Of a stretch of 64,000 nucleotides of DNA, positions 41,076 through 50,112 are shown piece after piece; position 1 is the stretch's first letter; the number at the start of each line of letters is the position of its first letter. Position numbers and translations under genes: made by a program. The stretch comes from Anaerolineae bacterium (GTDB lineage Bacteria > Chloroflexota > Anaerolineae > 4572-78 > J111), in the NCBI GenBank assembly GCA_022071955.1, contig JAJVIM010000022.1:1-64000 (forward strand). Direction: 5' to 3'. The notes beneath the pieces are model-generated. The model had not been told where the DNA came from and made no database searches. It saw only the letters and a list, made by a program, of their open reading frames with translations.

Positions 41076-42506
41076 ATGAACCGAACCTGCCGCGTGGGCT
41101 TGCACGGTCGCAACGATGTTGATTTTGGCGATGCCGATTTTCGCGTTATTACTGACGCAAAAATAGAAACCGTAAAAATGATGAGCCACACCCGGCCGGC
41201 CCATTTTCAGCGGCTCAAACAGCTCCGGCCCGATCTGGAAATCATCACCCGACTGTACGATGACCGCATTGACCAGCGTGGCCGCGTGACGCCGGAAGAC
41301 TTTGCCCGGCGTATGATTCCGCTGATGCTCCAGCTTCAGCCCTACAGCGTAAAATTTGAAATCCACAATGAACCCAACCACATGGACCGCATTGAAGGCT
41401 GGGGCGACACCGACGACGACGCTCGTGATTTTAACGCCTGGTTTTTGCGCACCTACGATATTTTGAAGCACTACTGCCCGTGGGCGCAGCTTGGGTTTCC
41501 GGGGCTGGCCATTCCCCACCGCGATTTGGAGTGGATAGATGTGTGCCGCCCCGCCGTTGACAAAGCCGACTGGCTGGGCGTTCACTGCTACTGGCAAACG
41601 CCGCCGCACGAAATGCACAATCACCTTTCTGATTTTTGGGGGCTGCGCTTTAAGTATTACCACCAGAAATTCCCGGCCAAAGTCATCGACCTGACCGAAG
41701 CCGGCAACGCCAACGTGCAAAGCGGCATCCCCTTTACCGAGGACAGCCACGCCCGCGAATATACCGAATACCTGACCGAATGTTTTCGCTACCCGTATCT
41801 CAACTCGGTCAGTTTTTTCATTATGTCATCCGCAGACCCGCGCTGGCAGGGTTTCACCTGGCGCACCGAAGACGGCCGCCCGCACAAAGTTACCTACGCC
41901 GTGCGCGATATGCGCCGGCCCCATTTGCAGCCGGCCCAACAGGCCGCCCCGCCGCTGGCGCCCGCGCCGGCTGCGCCCGTTGCTGTCGCCGCGCCGCCCA
42001 TCCAAAATATTGCCGCGCAGTTGCCGCGCCACGCCTCGCTCACCTGGCCGCAGCGAGAACTATCGCAAATTGACCGGGTTATTGTTCACCACAGCGGCGT
42101 AGCCGCCAACGTTGACGCCGCGCGCGTGGCCGCGTTTTTGGTAAACCAGCACGGCCGGCCCGGCATCAATTACCACTACTTTATCACCGCCGAGGGCGCA
42201 ATTCAGCAAACCAGCCCGCTGACCAGCGTAACCGCGCACAGCACCGACGCGCTCAATCCGGTTGCCGTCGGCGTGGGCTTTGCCGGCAACTTTACCCAGG
42301 CCGCGCCGCCGCCCGCCCAAATTCAGGCCGGCGCGTGGCTGATCGCCTGGCTGATCCGCCAGCTTGGGCTGTCGCCGCAGGCGGTGTACGGCCACAAAGA
42401 GCTGGCCAGCACCGCCAGCCCCGGCCCGCAGTGGGACAGCGGGGCCATGTGGGGCAGCCAGCTTCGCCAGCAAATTGCCGCCCGGCTATCAGGAGCCGCC
42501 CGTTGA
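41076..42506 (+). CDS. Glycosidase-like TIM-barrel fused to an N-acetylmuramoyl-L-alanine amidase-type domain
   Basis: Residues 1-290 look like a clan-A glycoside hydrolase barrel: KFEIHNEPNH (E99) fits the acid/base strand and VIDLTEAGN (E208) the nucleophile strand. After an Ala/Pro linker (about 293-325), residues 330-476 resemble amidase_2/PGRP: VIVHHSGVA, GINYHYFITAEGAIQQT, VTAHSTDALN and VYGHKELASTASPGPQWD. The third zinc ligand, usually Cys or Asp before PGP, appears to be Ser, so the domain may bind rather than cleave peptidoglycan. No signal peptide is visible. A wall-active role is likely but the substrate is unknown. The stop overlaps scpA by 3 bp. Confidence 0.75.
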   Translation: MNRTCRVGLHGRNDVDFGDADFRVITDAKIETVKMMSHTRPAHFQRLKQLRPDLEIITRLYDDRIDQRGRVTPEDFARRMIPLMLQLQPYSVKFEIHNEPNHMDRIEGWGDTDDDARDFNAWFLRTYDILKHYCPWAQLGFPGLAIPHRDLEWIDVCRPAVDKADWLGVHCYWQTPPHEMHNHLSDFWGLRFKYYHQKFPAKVIDLTEAGNANVQSGIPFTEDSHAREYTEYLTECFRYPYLNSVSFFIMSSADPRWQGFTWRTEDGRPHKVTYAVRDMRRPHLQPAQQAAPPLAPAPAAPVAVAAPPIQNIAAQLPRHASLTWPQRELSQIDRVIVHHSGVAANVDAARVAAFLVNQHGRPGINYHYFITAEGAIQQTSPLTSVTAHSTDALNPVAVGVGFAGNFTQAAPPPAQIQAGAWLIAWLIRQLGLSPQAVYGHKELASTASPGPQWDSGAMWGSQLRQQIAARLSGAAR

Positions 42507-43303
42507 GTTTTATCATCGAAGAAGAACAGAACAATTACGAAGTCGATCTGCCCGCGTTTCAGGGGCCGCTTGATTTGCTGCTGAGTTTGATTGAGCAGGA
42601 AGAACTGGACATCACTAAAATTTCGCTGGCCCGCGTGACCGACCAGTATCTGAGCCGGCTGGAAATCATCAAAGACACCGACCCCGACGACCTGACCGAT
42701 TTTCTGGTGATCGCGGCCAAGCTCATTTTGATCAAATCCGAGGTGCTGCTGCCGCGCCCGCCGCCCATTTTGGCCGCAGACGACGAGGAAGACGTAGGCG
42801 ACGAACTGGCCCGGCAGTTGCTCATTTACAAGCATTTTAAAGAGATTGCCGCCCAACTGCGCGATGTTGAAGAGCAGCACCGGCGCAGTTACGTGCGGGT
42901 AGTGCCCAAAATCAAAATTGAACCCAAACTGGCCCCCGGCGAAGGCGATCTGCTGCAACTGCTCGAAGCCGCCCGCAATGCGCTGGCTATTAAGCCGGAA
43001 GACCCCGATGTTGACGAAGTGGTCTCGCCGGTGTCCGTGACCATTGGCCAGCAAATGGTCAACATCTGGCGCGAGGTCGCCTCGGGGCGGCGGGTGTCAT
43101 TCAATGCGATGCTGCGCCAATCCAGCAACAAAATCGAGGTGATTGTGACCCTGCTGGCCGTGCTGGAGCTGATCAAACGGCGGGTGATCACCGTCTCGCA
43201 ATCCAACCGTTTTGGCGATATTCTCATTGACCGCAAAGAAGCCAGTAGCACGCTTAACGACGCCGACTGGGAGTCGGTGCTGGAAATGACCGAAGTGTCG
43301 TAG
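42503..43303 (+). CDS. scpA: Segregation and condensation protein A
   Basis: I set the start at TTG 42503, which overlaps the previous stop (TTGA) and has AGGAG 7 nt upstream; longer frames begin inside the amidase. The 266-residue product shows the kleisin pattern: YEVDLPAFQGPLDLLLSLIE, then DITKISLARVTDQYL, DFLVIAAKLILIKSEVLLPR and a winged-helix end (LAVLELIKRRVITVSQSNRF). ScpA joins SMC and ScpB in the condensin complex that compacts chromosomes. smc and scpB are not in the window. Confidence 0.94.
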   Translation: MSFIIEEEQNNYEVDLPAFQGPLDLLLSLIEQEELDITKISLARVTDQYLSRLEIIKDTDPDDLTDFLVIAAKLILIKSEVLLPRPPPILAADDEEDVGDELARQLLIYKHFKEIAAQLRDVEEQHRRSYVRVVPKIKIEPKLAPGEGDLLQLLEAARNALAIKPEDPDVDEVVSPVSVTIGQQMVNIWREVASGRRVSFNAMLRQSSNKIEVIVTLLAVLELIKRRVITVSQSNRFGDILIDRKEASSTLNDADWESVLEMTEVS

Positions 43304-43404
43304 GCGATTGTTTCAACCGGGCGGTACATAGGGCACAGGTCGCTCCGCTCAGGGCCTGTCCCGCGTGGTGTTGGCGGGGTGACACAATTGAGCACACCCT
43401 AATT

Positions 43405-43436
43405 CCTAACTCCTAACTCCTGACTCCTGACCCCTA
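43405..43436. repeat. Heptanucleotide tandem repeat
   Basis: CCTAACT, CCTAACT, CCTGACT, CCTGACC and a partial CCTA follow one another without gaps between scpA and the aldo/keto reductase. This resembles the short heptad repeats (STRR) known from filamentous cyanobacteria. Confidence 0.7.
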
Positions 43437-43454
43437 TTTTCAAAGGAGAACCCA

Positions 43455-44423
43455 TTGGAACACAGAACTCTTGGCCGGACTGATTTAAATGTTTCAACCC
43501 TGTGTCTGGGCACAATGACAATGGGCTGGACATCGAGCAAAGAGGACTCATTTGCGGTGATGGACTACGCCCTTGAAAACGGCATCAACTTTTTTGACAC
43601 CGCCGACGTTTACTCATTTTGGGCCAAAGGCAACCCGGGCGGGGTGGCCGAAAGCTGGATTGGCGAATGGCTCACAGCCAGAAACGCGCGCGATAAAGTG
43701 ATTATCGCCACCAAAGCCCGCGGCAAAATGTGGGCTGGCCCCGATGGCGAAGGGTTGAGCCGCAGTCACCTGCTCCGGGCCGTTGAAGACAGCCTGCGCC
43801 GGCTGCAAATTGAAACTATCGACCTGTACCAGAGCCACTGGCCCGATAACGACACCCCCGTGGAAGAAACCATGCGCGCTTTTGAAGATATGGTGCAGCA
43901 GGGCAAAGTCCGCTGGCTGGGCTGCTCCAATCACTCTCCCGCACAGCTACGCGAAGGACTTGACGCCAGTGCCCGGCTGGGCATCTCCCGCTACGAATCG
44001 CTGCAACCGCACTACAACCTTGTCCATCGCACCGAGTACGAAGCCGAGCTGATGAGCCTGTGCGCTCGCGAAAAGCTGGGGGTGATCCCCTACAGCCCGC
44101 TGGAAGGCGGTTTTTTAACCGGCAAATACCGCCGCGACGGCAGTTCGCCGCAAAACAGCCGCGGCCACGATTCGGAGCGAATGGCTGCCTACGCCACCGA
44201 AGCCGGCTTTAAAATTGTGGACTCGCTGGCAGAGATTGGGCAGCGCCACAGCGCCACCATTGCCCAAACCGCGCTGGCCTGGCTGCTGGCCAACCCCACC
44301 GTCACTTCGGCCATTATTGGAGCCAATACGGTGGAGCAGTTGGCCGAAACCGTGAAAGCCGAACAGATTAAGCTGACCGCCGCCGAAAAATCCCGGCTGG
44401 ACTCGCTGCCCAGCCCGCGCTAA
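43455..44423 (+). CDS. Aldo/keto reductase
   Basis: A TTG start at 43455 has AAAGGAG upstream. The 322-residue TIM-barrel protein carries the AKR catalytic tetrad in NFFDTADVYSFW (Asp, Tyr), VIIATKARG (Lys) and LYQSHWPDND (His), plus the NADPH-binding end (AIIGANTVEQLAETVKA). It resembles the AKR11/AKR12-like YajO/YghZ group, which reduces aldehydes or sugar carbonyls. Substrate unknown. The kynureninase gene follows 25 bp downstream. Confidence 0.94.
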   Translation: MEHRTLGRTDLNVSTLCLGTMTMGWTSSKEDSFAVMDYALENGINFFDTADVYSFWAKGNPGGVAESWIGEWLTARNARDKVIIATKARGKMWAGPDGEGLSRSHLLRAVEDSLRRLQIETIDLYQSHWPDNDTPVEETMRAFEDMVQQGKVRWLGCSNHSPAQLREGLDASARLGISRYESLQPHYNLVHRTEYEAELMSLCAREKLGVIPYSPLEGGFLTGKYRRDGSSPQNSRGHDSERMAAYATEAGFKIVDSLAEIGQRHSATIAQTALAWLLANPTVTSAIIGANTVEQLAETVKAEQIKLTAAEKSRLDSLPSPR

Positions 44424-44448
44424 GCCTTCAGCCCATTTGGAGCTGCCG

Positions 44449-45732
44449 ATGTTCAATTTTCGCACCGATATTGAATTTGCCCGCCAACTGGACGCCGCCG
44501 ACGAGCTGGCCGCATTTAGAAACGAGTTTGTCATCAGCGATCCCAACCTGATCTACCTTGATGGCAACTCGCTGGGACGGCTGCCCCAACGCACGGTTGA
44601 ACTGATGCAGCAAGCCGTAACGCACGGCTGGGGCGAGCGGCTGATCCGGTTGTGGAACGATGGTTGGGTTGGCGCGCCGGTGCAGGTGGGGGCCAAAATC
44701 GCTCAATTGATTGGGGCGCAACCGGACGAGGTAATTGTCACCGATGCCACCTCAACCAACCTGTTTAAGCTGGCCGCCGCCGCGCTGCGGGCCAGGCCGG
44801 ATCGCTCTAAAATAGTCAGTGACGTGTTCAACTTTCCATCCGACCTGTATATTTTGCAGGGCATCATTGATTTGTTAGGCAACCGTCACCGGCTGGCGTT
44901 GATCCCCTCCGCCGACTCGATCACCATCGAACCGGAAGCGGTTGTTGCCGCCATTGATTCCGATACCGCCCTGGTTACGCTGTCGCACGTGGCGTTTAAA
45001 AGCGCGTTTATGTACGATATGGCCGCCGTTACCGAACTGGCCCATCGCGCCGGGGCGCTGGTGCTGTGGGATTTGAGCCACTCCACCGGCGCGGTGCCGC
45101 TTGATTTGAACGGTACGGGCGTTGATCTGGCGGTGGGCTGCACCTACAAATACCTCAACGGCGGCCCCGGCGCGCCGGCTTTTTTGTATGTGCGCCGGGA
45201 TTTGCAACAGCAGTTGCTTTCGCCGCTGTGGGGCTGGTTTTCGGCCCAAAATCCGTTTGCCTTTGAGCTGGCCTACACTCCGGCCCCGGATATTACCCGC
45301 TTTTGGGGCAGCACCCAGCCGATGCTGTCACTCAAGGCCATTGAGCCGGCGGTTGATATGGTGCTGGAAGCCGGGTTGGAACGGCTGCGGGCCAAAAGCG
45401 TCCAGCAAACCGAGTACCTGATTTTTTTGACCGAAGAGTGGCTGCTGCCGCTTGGTTTTGGGCTGGGGTCGCCGCGCCGGCCGCAACAGCGTGGCTCGCA
45501 CGTATCGCTGCGCCACCCCGAAGGCTATCGCATCAACCGGGCGCTCATCGATGCCGAGCCGCCCGCGCCAGTGGTTATCCCGGATTTCCGCGAGCCGGAC
45601 AACATCCGGCTGGGCATTGCCCCGCTGTACACCACCTTCACTGAAATTCACCGGGCCATCAACCGCATCCGCCAGATTGTTGAGCGCGGCATTTACCAGC
45701 GGTACACCAGCGACCGGTCCGCCGTTACCTGA
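44449..45732 (+). CDS. kynU: Kynureninase
   Basis: The ATG at 44449 has TTGGAG upstream; the TTG at 44437 is less likely. The 427-residue fold-type I PLP enzyme shows IYLDGNSLGRLPQ, VIVTDATSTNLFKLAAAAL, VLWDLSHSTGAVPLDLN and the PLP-lysine segment GCTYKYLNGGPGAPAF, all typical of kynureninase. It cleaves kynurenine or 3-hydroxykynurenine to anthranilate compounds plus alanine, in tryptophan breakdown or NAD synthesis. Tryptophan dioxygenase and formamidase genes are not in view. Confidence 0.92.
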   Translation: MFNFRTDIEFARQLDAADELAAFRNEFVISDPNLIYLDGNSLGRLPQRTVELMQQAVTHGWGERLIRLWNDGWVGAPVQVGAKIAQLIGAQPDEVIVTDATSTNLFKLAAAALRARPDRSKIVSDVFNFPSDLYILQGIIDLLGNRHRLALIPSADSITIEPEAVVAAIDSDTALVTLSHVAFKSAFMYDMAAVTELAHRAGALVLWDLSHSTGAVPLDLNGTGVDLAVGCTYKYLNGGPGAPAFLYVRRDLQQQLLSPLWGWFSAQNPFAFELAYTPAPDITRFWGSTQPMLSLKAIEPAVDMVLEAGLERLRAKSVQQTEYLIFLTEEWLLPLGFGLGSPRRPQQRGSHVSLRHPEGYRINRALIDAEPPAPVVIPDFREPDNIRLGIAPLYTTFTEIHRAINRIRQIVERGIYQRYTSDRSAVT

Positions 45733-45803
45733 CCGGCGAATTATTTACCCGTTCTTTACTCTTCCTTCATGAAAAATTTATACAGTTCTGCCTGAATTTG
45801 GGC

Positions 45804-45887
45804 TAGAATACTTGTGAGCCGTTGCCAAAAATAGGCGGTGGGCTGCCGGATTTCTCCTGTTCTGCCGCAAAGCGGGCTACGGCTAAC
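45804..45887 (+). ncRNA. Possible structured leader RNA (c-di-GMP-I-riboswitch-like, tentative)
   Basis: A -10 box TAGAAT (45804-45809) would start transcription at about 45816. The RNA then folds: GTGAGCCGT (45814-45822) pairs with ACGGCTAAC (45879-45887) in 8 of 9 positions, and the enclosed part holds CGCAAAGC (45866-45873), a motif found in c-di-GMP-I (GEMM) riboswitches. Other GEMM features, such as GGCAAACC, are not clear. The downstream gene is a receiver-CpaE-like protein, a plausible c-di-GMP target. No covariation can be tested here. Confidence 0.3.
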
Positions 45888-45931
45888 AACAATATTTTTA
45901 CCCCGTGAATTCTACTTAATGAGGCCCAACA

Positions 45932-47137
45932 ATGGCACATATTTTAGTGGTCGATGATGACTTAATTGGTACAAAAACGATGAGCCTCCTGCTCTCGCGT
46001 TTGGATCACCAGGTAACCACCCACAATGACCCGGCCATCGCCCTGAAATGGCTGCAAGTCCCCGGCAATCTCCCGGACCTTGTGATTTCTGATGTGACGA
46101 TGCCCGGCATGAGCGGCTACGAATTTGTGAGCCAGATTCGTAGCGCGCCGATCACCGCTCATTTACCCATTATCATGCTCACCGCCATGAACGAAATCGA
46201 CAGCAAGGTGGAGGGCTTTAAAGCCGGAGCTGACGACTATCTGACCAAACCCGTTGACCGCACCGAACTGGAATGGCGGATCAAGGCGCTGCTGGCCAGG
46301 GCAGAAAAGGCAAAACCGCAGCAGGAACAGCGCGAGGCCAAACTGATTTCGGTATTTAGCCTGCGCGGAGGTGTTGGCACCACAACCGTGGCGGTTAATA
46401 TGGCCATCGCCCTGGCTCATCTGTGGAACAAAGAAATCCCCCTGCTTGACCTGGCGCTGACCACCGGCCATTGCGCCATGTTTCTCAACCTCAACCCCAA
46501 ACACACCGTCTCGAGCATTGTTGGCTGGGATTCGGCCACCATGGATGCCGAAACCATAGAAAGACTGTTGATTAAACACAAAACCGGCGTGCGGCTGCTG
46601 GCCGCGCCCCGGCTGCCCACCGAAGCCGAACTGATTGATGCCAGCGTCATCGACCACATCTGGCCCTATTTGCGAGCCAGTTTCCCCTTTATTGTGGCCG
46701 ATGCCGGCAGCAATTTTACCGAGCCGGCACTCACCGTGCTGGAGCGGTCGCAGGCGATTTTACTGCTGCTGGCCCCGGAACTCGGCTCGCTGAAAGCGGC
46801 GGTTGATGCGATCAAGGTTTTCAAAGAGCTGGGCTTTGATCGCCACAAAATTTTGCCGGTGCTCAACGAAACCTTCTCCGGCGATGGCATTAGCCACAAG
46901 CACATGGAAGACACCATCAAACAGGAATTTGAGGCGATAATCCCCTACAATCGCACCGCATTTGTACAGGCCATCAACACCGGCCAGCCCCATGTTTTGT
47001 CCAACCACAACTCGCCGGCCAGCCGGGCGATCAGCGCTCTGGCTTACAAACTCAGCGCCACCGAAATGGAAGCCGATCATATCGAATCGCCATCGCCGCT
47101 GCTCAGTTGGGCGCGCAAACTTATGGTTGCCGCCTGA
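45932..47137 (+). CDS. Response-regulator receiver fused to a CpaE/TadZ-like MinD-family ATPase
   Basis: The 401-residue protein starts with an OmpR-like receiver domain (D8-D10, phospho-acceptor D54 in VISDVTMPGM, K106 in YLTKPVDR). After a charged linker the ATPase half has the deviant Walker A VFSLRGGVGTTTVAVNMAIA (about 146-152) and Walker B-like FIVADAGSNF. This layout is that of CpaE/TadZ, which positions Flp/type IV pili at cell poles. No tad pilus genes (tadA, tadB, flp) are adjacent, so its partner is unknown. A long leader with possible RNA structure precedes it. Confidence 0.88.
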   Translation: MAHILVVDDDLIGTKTMSLLLSRLDHQVTTHNDPAIALKWLQVPGNLPDLVISDVTMPGMSGYEFVSQIRSAPITAHLPIIMLTAMNEIDSKVEGFKAGADDYLTKPVDRTELEWRIKALLARAEKAKPQQEQREAKLISVFSLRGGVGTTTVAVNMAIALAHLWNKEIPLLDLALTTGHCAMFLNLNPKHTVSSIVGWDSATMDAETIERLLIKHKTGVRLLAAPRLPTEAELIDASVIDHIWPYLRASFPFIVADAGSNFTEPALTVLERSQAILLLLAPELGSLKAAVDAIKVFKELGFDRHKILPVLNETFSGDGISHKHMEDTIKQEFEAIIPYNRTAFVQAINTGQPHVLSNHNSPASRAISALAYKLSATEMEADHIESPSPLLSWARKLMVAA

Positions 47138-47149
47138 GCAATGTTTGGC

Positions 47150-47189
47150 GCAACAAAAAAGCAACCCGGCCGGGTTGCTTTTTTGTTGC
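47150..47189. terminator. Perfect 20-bp bidirectional terminator
   Basis: GCAACAAAAAAGCAACCCGG and its exact reverse complement adjoin without a loop (centre 47169/47170), with six-A and six-T runs in the arms. It separates the plus-strand CpaE-like gene from the converging hemL. Confidence 0.85.
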
Positions 47190-47202
47190 AGCGGGAGGCC
47201 GG

Positions 47203-48498
47203 CTAATGGCCGGCAATCTGAGCCAACGCGGTTTGCGCCGCCTGAATGGTCGCCACCACCACTTCCTGGCTGTGTTCGGTGGAAAAGAACCACGACTCAA
47301 ACTGCGAGGGTGGAAAATAAACGCCCCGCTCCAGCATGGTGTGGAAAAAACGGCCAAATGTTTTGAGATCGCTGCGGGCCGCCGAGTCCCAATCAATGAC
47401 CGGCCCTTCGTTGAAAAAGAAGCAGAACATAGTCCCGGCCTGGGTGGTTGTCAGCGGGATGCCGACCGCTTCGGCCGCAGCGCTAACCCCTTCGCACAGG
47501 GTGGTGGTTAACTGCACCATTTTTTCAAAAACACCCGGCTGCGACAATCCTTTGAGCGTTTCGATGCCGGCGGTCATAGCCAGCGGGTTACCGCTGAGCG
47601 TACCGGCCTGATACATCGGTCCGGCCGGGGCCACCGTTTGCATAATTTCCTTGCGGCCGGCATACGCGCCCACCGGCAGCCCCCCGCCAATCACTTTGCC
47701 CAGCGCGGTTAAATCCGGGGTGATGCCAAAATATTCCTGCGCCCCGCCCGGCGCTACCCGAAAACCGGTCATCACTTCATCAAAAATGAGCAGCGCGCCG
47801 TGTTTGTGGCACAGCTCGCGCAGGCCGGCCAGGTAGCCTTCAACAGGCGGCACCAGCCCCATATTGCCCGCCACCGGCTCCAAAATGATGGCGGCAATGT
47901 CATCGCCAAATTGTTTAAACAGCGCTTCGATGGCCTCAAGGCTGTTGTACGGCGCGGTCAGCGTATCCTGCGTGGCCCCTTTGGGCACGCCGGGGCTATC
48001 GGGCAGGCCCAGCGTGGCCACCGCCGAGCCGGCCTGCACCAGCAGAAAATCGGCGTGACCGTGGTAATTGCCGGTCAGCTTGATGATTTTTTCACGGCTG
48101 GTGTAGGCCCGCGCCAGCCGCAGCACACTCATCGTCGCTTCGGTGCCGGAATTGACAAAGCGCACCTGCTCCGCCGCCGGCACAAGGTCGATGACCAGTT
48201 CGGCCAGTTGGGTTTCCAGTTCTGTGGGCGCGCCGTAACTGGTGCCATTTTTGGCCGCGCGGGCAATCGCTTCGACCACTACCGGGTTGGCGTGGCCCAA
48301 AATCAGCGGCCCCCAGCTCAGCACGTAATCAATGTAGCGGTTGCCGTCGACATCCCACAGGTACGGCCCCTCGGCGTGGTCAATAAAGAGCGGCTGGCCA
48401 CCCACCCCCCGGAAAGCACGCGCCGGTGAGTTGACTCCACCGGGGATAACCTGCTGTGCCGCTTTGAATAAACGTTCTGAATTTGGATAAGAAGGCAC
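47203..48498 (-). CDS. hemL: Glutamate-1-semialdehyde 2,1-aminomutase
   Basis: The start is GTG 48496-48498 with GGAG about 8 nt upstream; a longer frame runs into intergenic repeats. The 431-residue PLP enzyme shows [60 protein letters not shown] and the PLP-lysine in [17 protein letters not shown]. It converts glutamate-1-semialdehyde to 5-aminolevulinate, the C5-pathway entry to tetrapyrroles. It is the last gene of the hemC - cobA/hemD - CBS - hemB - hemL series, though 181 bp of hairpins separate it from hemB. hemA is not in the window. Confidence 0.96.
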   Translation of the reverse strand: MPSYPNSERLFKAAQQVIPGGVNSPARAFRGVGGQPLFIDHAEGPYLWDVDGNRYIDYVLSWGPLILGHANPVVVEAIARAAKNGTSYGAPTELETQLAELVIDLVPAAEQVRFVNSGTEATMSVLRLARAYTSREKIIKLTGNYHGHADFLLVQAGSAVATLGLPDSPGVPKGATQDTLTAPYNSLEAIEALFKQFGDDIAAIILEPVAGNMGLVPPVEGYLAGLRELCHKHGALLIFDEVMTGFRVAPGGAQEYFGITPDLTALGKVIGGGLPVGAYAGRKEIMQTVAPAGPMYQAGTLSGNPLAMTAGIETLKGLSQPGVFEKMVQLTTTLCEGVSAAAEAVGIPLTTTQAGTMFCFFFNEGPVIDWDSAARSDLKTFGRFFHTMLERGVYFPPSQFESWFFSTEHSQEVVVATIQAAQTALAQIAGH

Positions 48499-48546
48499 AA
48501 TAATTTCTCCTCTGAAAATAAGCGTTGGTCGGCCCTCACCCCCTGC

Positions 48547-48652
48547 CCCCCTCTCCCAGAGGGAGAGGGGGATTTTTCGGTGGGTAACGGCAAGCGCGTA
48601 GCGCTTGCCGTTACCCACCTTTTTTGTCCCCTCCCCCTGACAGGGGGAGGGG
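48547..48652. repeat. Cluster of three perfect hairpins between hemB and hemL
   Basis: The three stems are CCCCCTCTCCC (48547-48557 with 48561-48571, loop AGA), GGTGGGTAACGGCAAGCGC (48579-48597 with 48601-48619, loop GTA, then six T) and CCCCTCCCCCTG (48628-48639 with 48641-48652). The outer two are purine/pyrimidine stems of the kind found in dispersed intergenic repeats. Read on either strand they could terminate or attenuate transcription between hemB and hemL. Confidence 0.7.
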
Positions 48653-48679
48653 AAGGGGAGGGGGTGTAAATCCAATTTT

Positions 48680-49675
48680 CTATTCAGCCAGCCAACGGGC
48701 GGCGTCTTTGGCCCAATAAGTTAAAATCAGCGACGCACCGGCCCGTTTAATGGCTGTCAGGCTTTCGAGCGCGGTCCGTTTTTCATCGAGCCAGCCCAGC
48801 CGGGCCGCGGCTTTGAGCATGCTGTATTCACCGCTCACGTTGTAGGCGGCCAGCGGCACATCGGGGAAGCGGTCGCGAGCCTCGCGGATAATGTCCAAGT
48901 AGGGCAGGGCCGGTTTAACCATCATCATATCGGCCCCTTCCTGCAAATCCAGTTCAATTTCAAGCATGGCCTCGCGGCGGTTGGCCGGGTCCATCTGGTA
49001 CGATGAGCGGTCGCCAAATTGGGGCGGGCTGTCGGCGGCCTCGCGGAACGGCCCGTAAAAGCCGCTGGCAAACTTGGCCGAGTAACCCATAATCGGCGTG
49101 TTGGCAAAGCCGGCCGCGTCGAGCGCCTGCCGGATGGCCGCCACCTGTCCGTCCATCATAGCGCTGGGCGCAACCACATCGGCCCCGGCCACGGCGTGCG
49201 ACACCGCCACCCGGCCCAAAATCTCAATCGACGGGTCGTTCAAAATCTGGCCATTTTCAACAATGCCGCAGTGGCCGTGGTCGGTGTATTCACACATGCA
49301 CACATCGGTCATAATGGCCAGCCCGCTGCCGGCGGCATCGCGGAAAGCGCGGATGGCCTGCTGGACAATGCCGTCATCGGCAAAATTTTCCTCGCCGATG
49401 GGGTCTTTGTGGGCCGGCAGACCAAACAGCATCACCGCCGGGATACCCAGTTCCAGCAGTTCAGCGGCCTCGCCGGCCAACTGGTCCACCGAAAGCTGGT
49501 GGACGCCCGGCATCGACGAAATCTCGCGCCGCACATTTTGCCCGTGGGTAATGAACATCGGGTAAATAAAATCAGCCGGGCTGAGGTTGGTTTCTCTGAC
49601 AAGCCGGCGCAGAACTTCGGTTTGGCGCAACCGCCGGGGCCGCGCGGTGGGAAAGCCCGGATTGATGCTACTCAT
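48680..49675 (-). CDS. hemB: Delta-aminolevulinic acid dehydratase (porphobilinogen synthase)
   Basis: The start is ATG 49673-49675, overlapping the CBS-gene stop by one base, with TGGAG upstream. The 331-residue protein has the zinc site [14 protein letters not shown] (three Cys), the two Schiff-base lysines ([18 protein letters not shown] and [13 protein letters not shown]) and the ending [13 protein letters not shown]. It condenses two 5-aminolevulinates to porphobilinogen. The Cys-rich site marks it as a zinc-dependent type. Confidence 0.97.
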   Translation of the reverse strand: MSSINPGFPTARPRRLRQTEVLRRLVRETNLSPADFIYPMFITHGQNVRREISSMPGVHQLSVDQLAGEAAELLELGIPAVMLFGLPAHKDPIGEENFADDGIVQQAIRAFRDAAGSGLAIMTDVCMCEYTDHGHCGIVENGQILNDPSIEILGRVAVSHAVAGADVVAPSAMMDGQVAAIRQALDAAGFANTPIMGYSAKFASGFYGPFREAADSPPQFGDRSSYQMDPANRREAMLEIELDLQEGADMMMVKPALPYLDIIREARDRFPDVPLAAYNVSGEYSMLKAAARLGWLDEKRTALESLTAIKRAGASLILTYWAKDAARWLAE

Positions 49676-50112
49676 TACACAACTCCAGTGATATAGTTTT
49701 CCAGTTGGGCAATCATAAATTCCTGGTGAGAAATGATGTTCTTCACCAAATCGCCAATCGACACAATGCCCACCAGCCGTTCGCCGTCCATTACCGGCAG
49801 GTGGCGCACGCGCTTGTCGGTCATCAAAGCCATGCAATCGTCGAGGCTTTGATCCGGCCGCACAAAAAGAACGTGGGTGGTCATTATTTTTTCCACCGGC
49901 GATTCCAACGACAGTTCGCTGCTGAGCGCCACTTTGCGAATGTAATCGCGTTCGGAAATGATCCCCACCAGCCGCCCGCCGTCAACCACCGGCAGCGCAC
50001 CCACTCTCTTTTCAATAAACAGTTGCAGCACATCGCGCACACTAACGTGGGGCGGCACCGTCCAAACGGCGGCGCTGCCTTTGGCCTGCAAAATTTGATT
50101 TACAGTTTTCAT
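49675..50112 (-). CDS. CBS-domain pair protein
   Basis: The 145-residue protein is almost entirely two CBS motifs: [20 protein letters not shown], then [15 protein letters not shown], and [20 protein letters not shown], then [15 protein letters not shown]. Such stand-alone Bateman modules bind adenine nucleotides. It overlaps cobA/hemD by 4 bp upstream and hemB by 1 bp downstream, so it is translated as part of the tetrapyrrole operon. A regulatory role there is possible but not shown. Confidence 0.92.
   Translation of the reverse strand: MKTVNQILQAKGSAAVWTVPPHVSVRDVLQLFIEKRVGALPVVDGGRLVGIISERDYIRKVALSSELSLESPVEKIMTTHVLFVRPDQSLDDCMALMTDKRVRHLPVMDGERLVGIVSIGDLVKNIISHQEFMIAQLENYITGVV

Noticed and set aside
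42335-42502. N-terminal extension of ScpA
   Set aside because: It lies inside the amidase frame. The TTG at 42503 has a good ribosome site and gives the normal ScpA start.
43405-43436. Possible CRISPR-like direct repeats
   Set aside because: The units are 7 bp with no spacers and no cas genes are nearby.
48547-48652. Possible insertion sequence
   Set aside because: No transposase frame, terminal repeats or target duplication were found. Only hairpins are present.
48499-48675. N-terminal extension of HemL
   Set aside because: The residues come from the intergenic hairpin cluster, and similar phrases (LSLWERG) are typical false translations of such repeats. The GTG at 48498 fits the family.
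49019-49696. 225-codon open frame on the plus strand
   Set aside because: It is antisense to hemB and without motifs.
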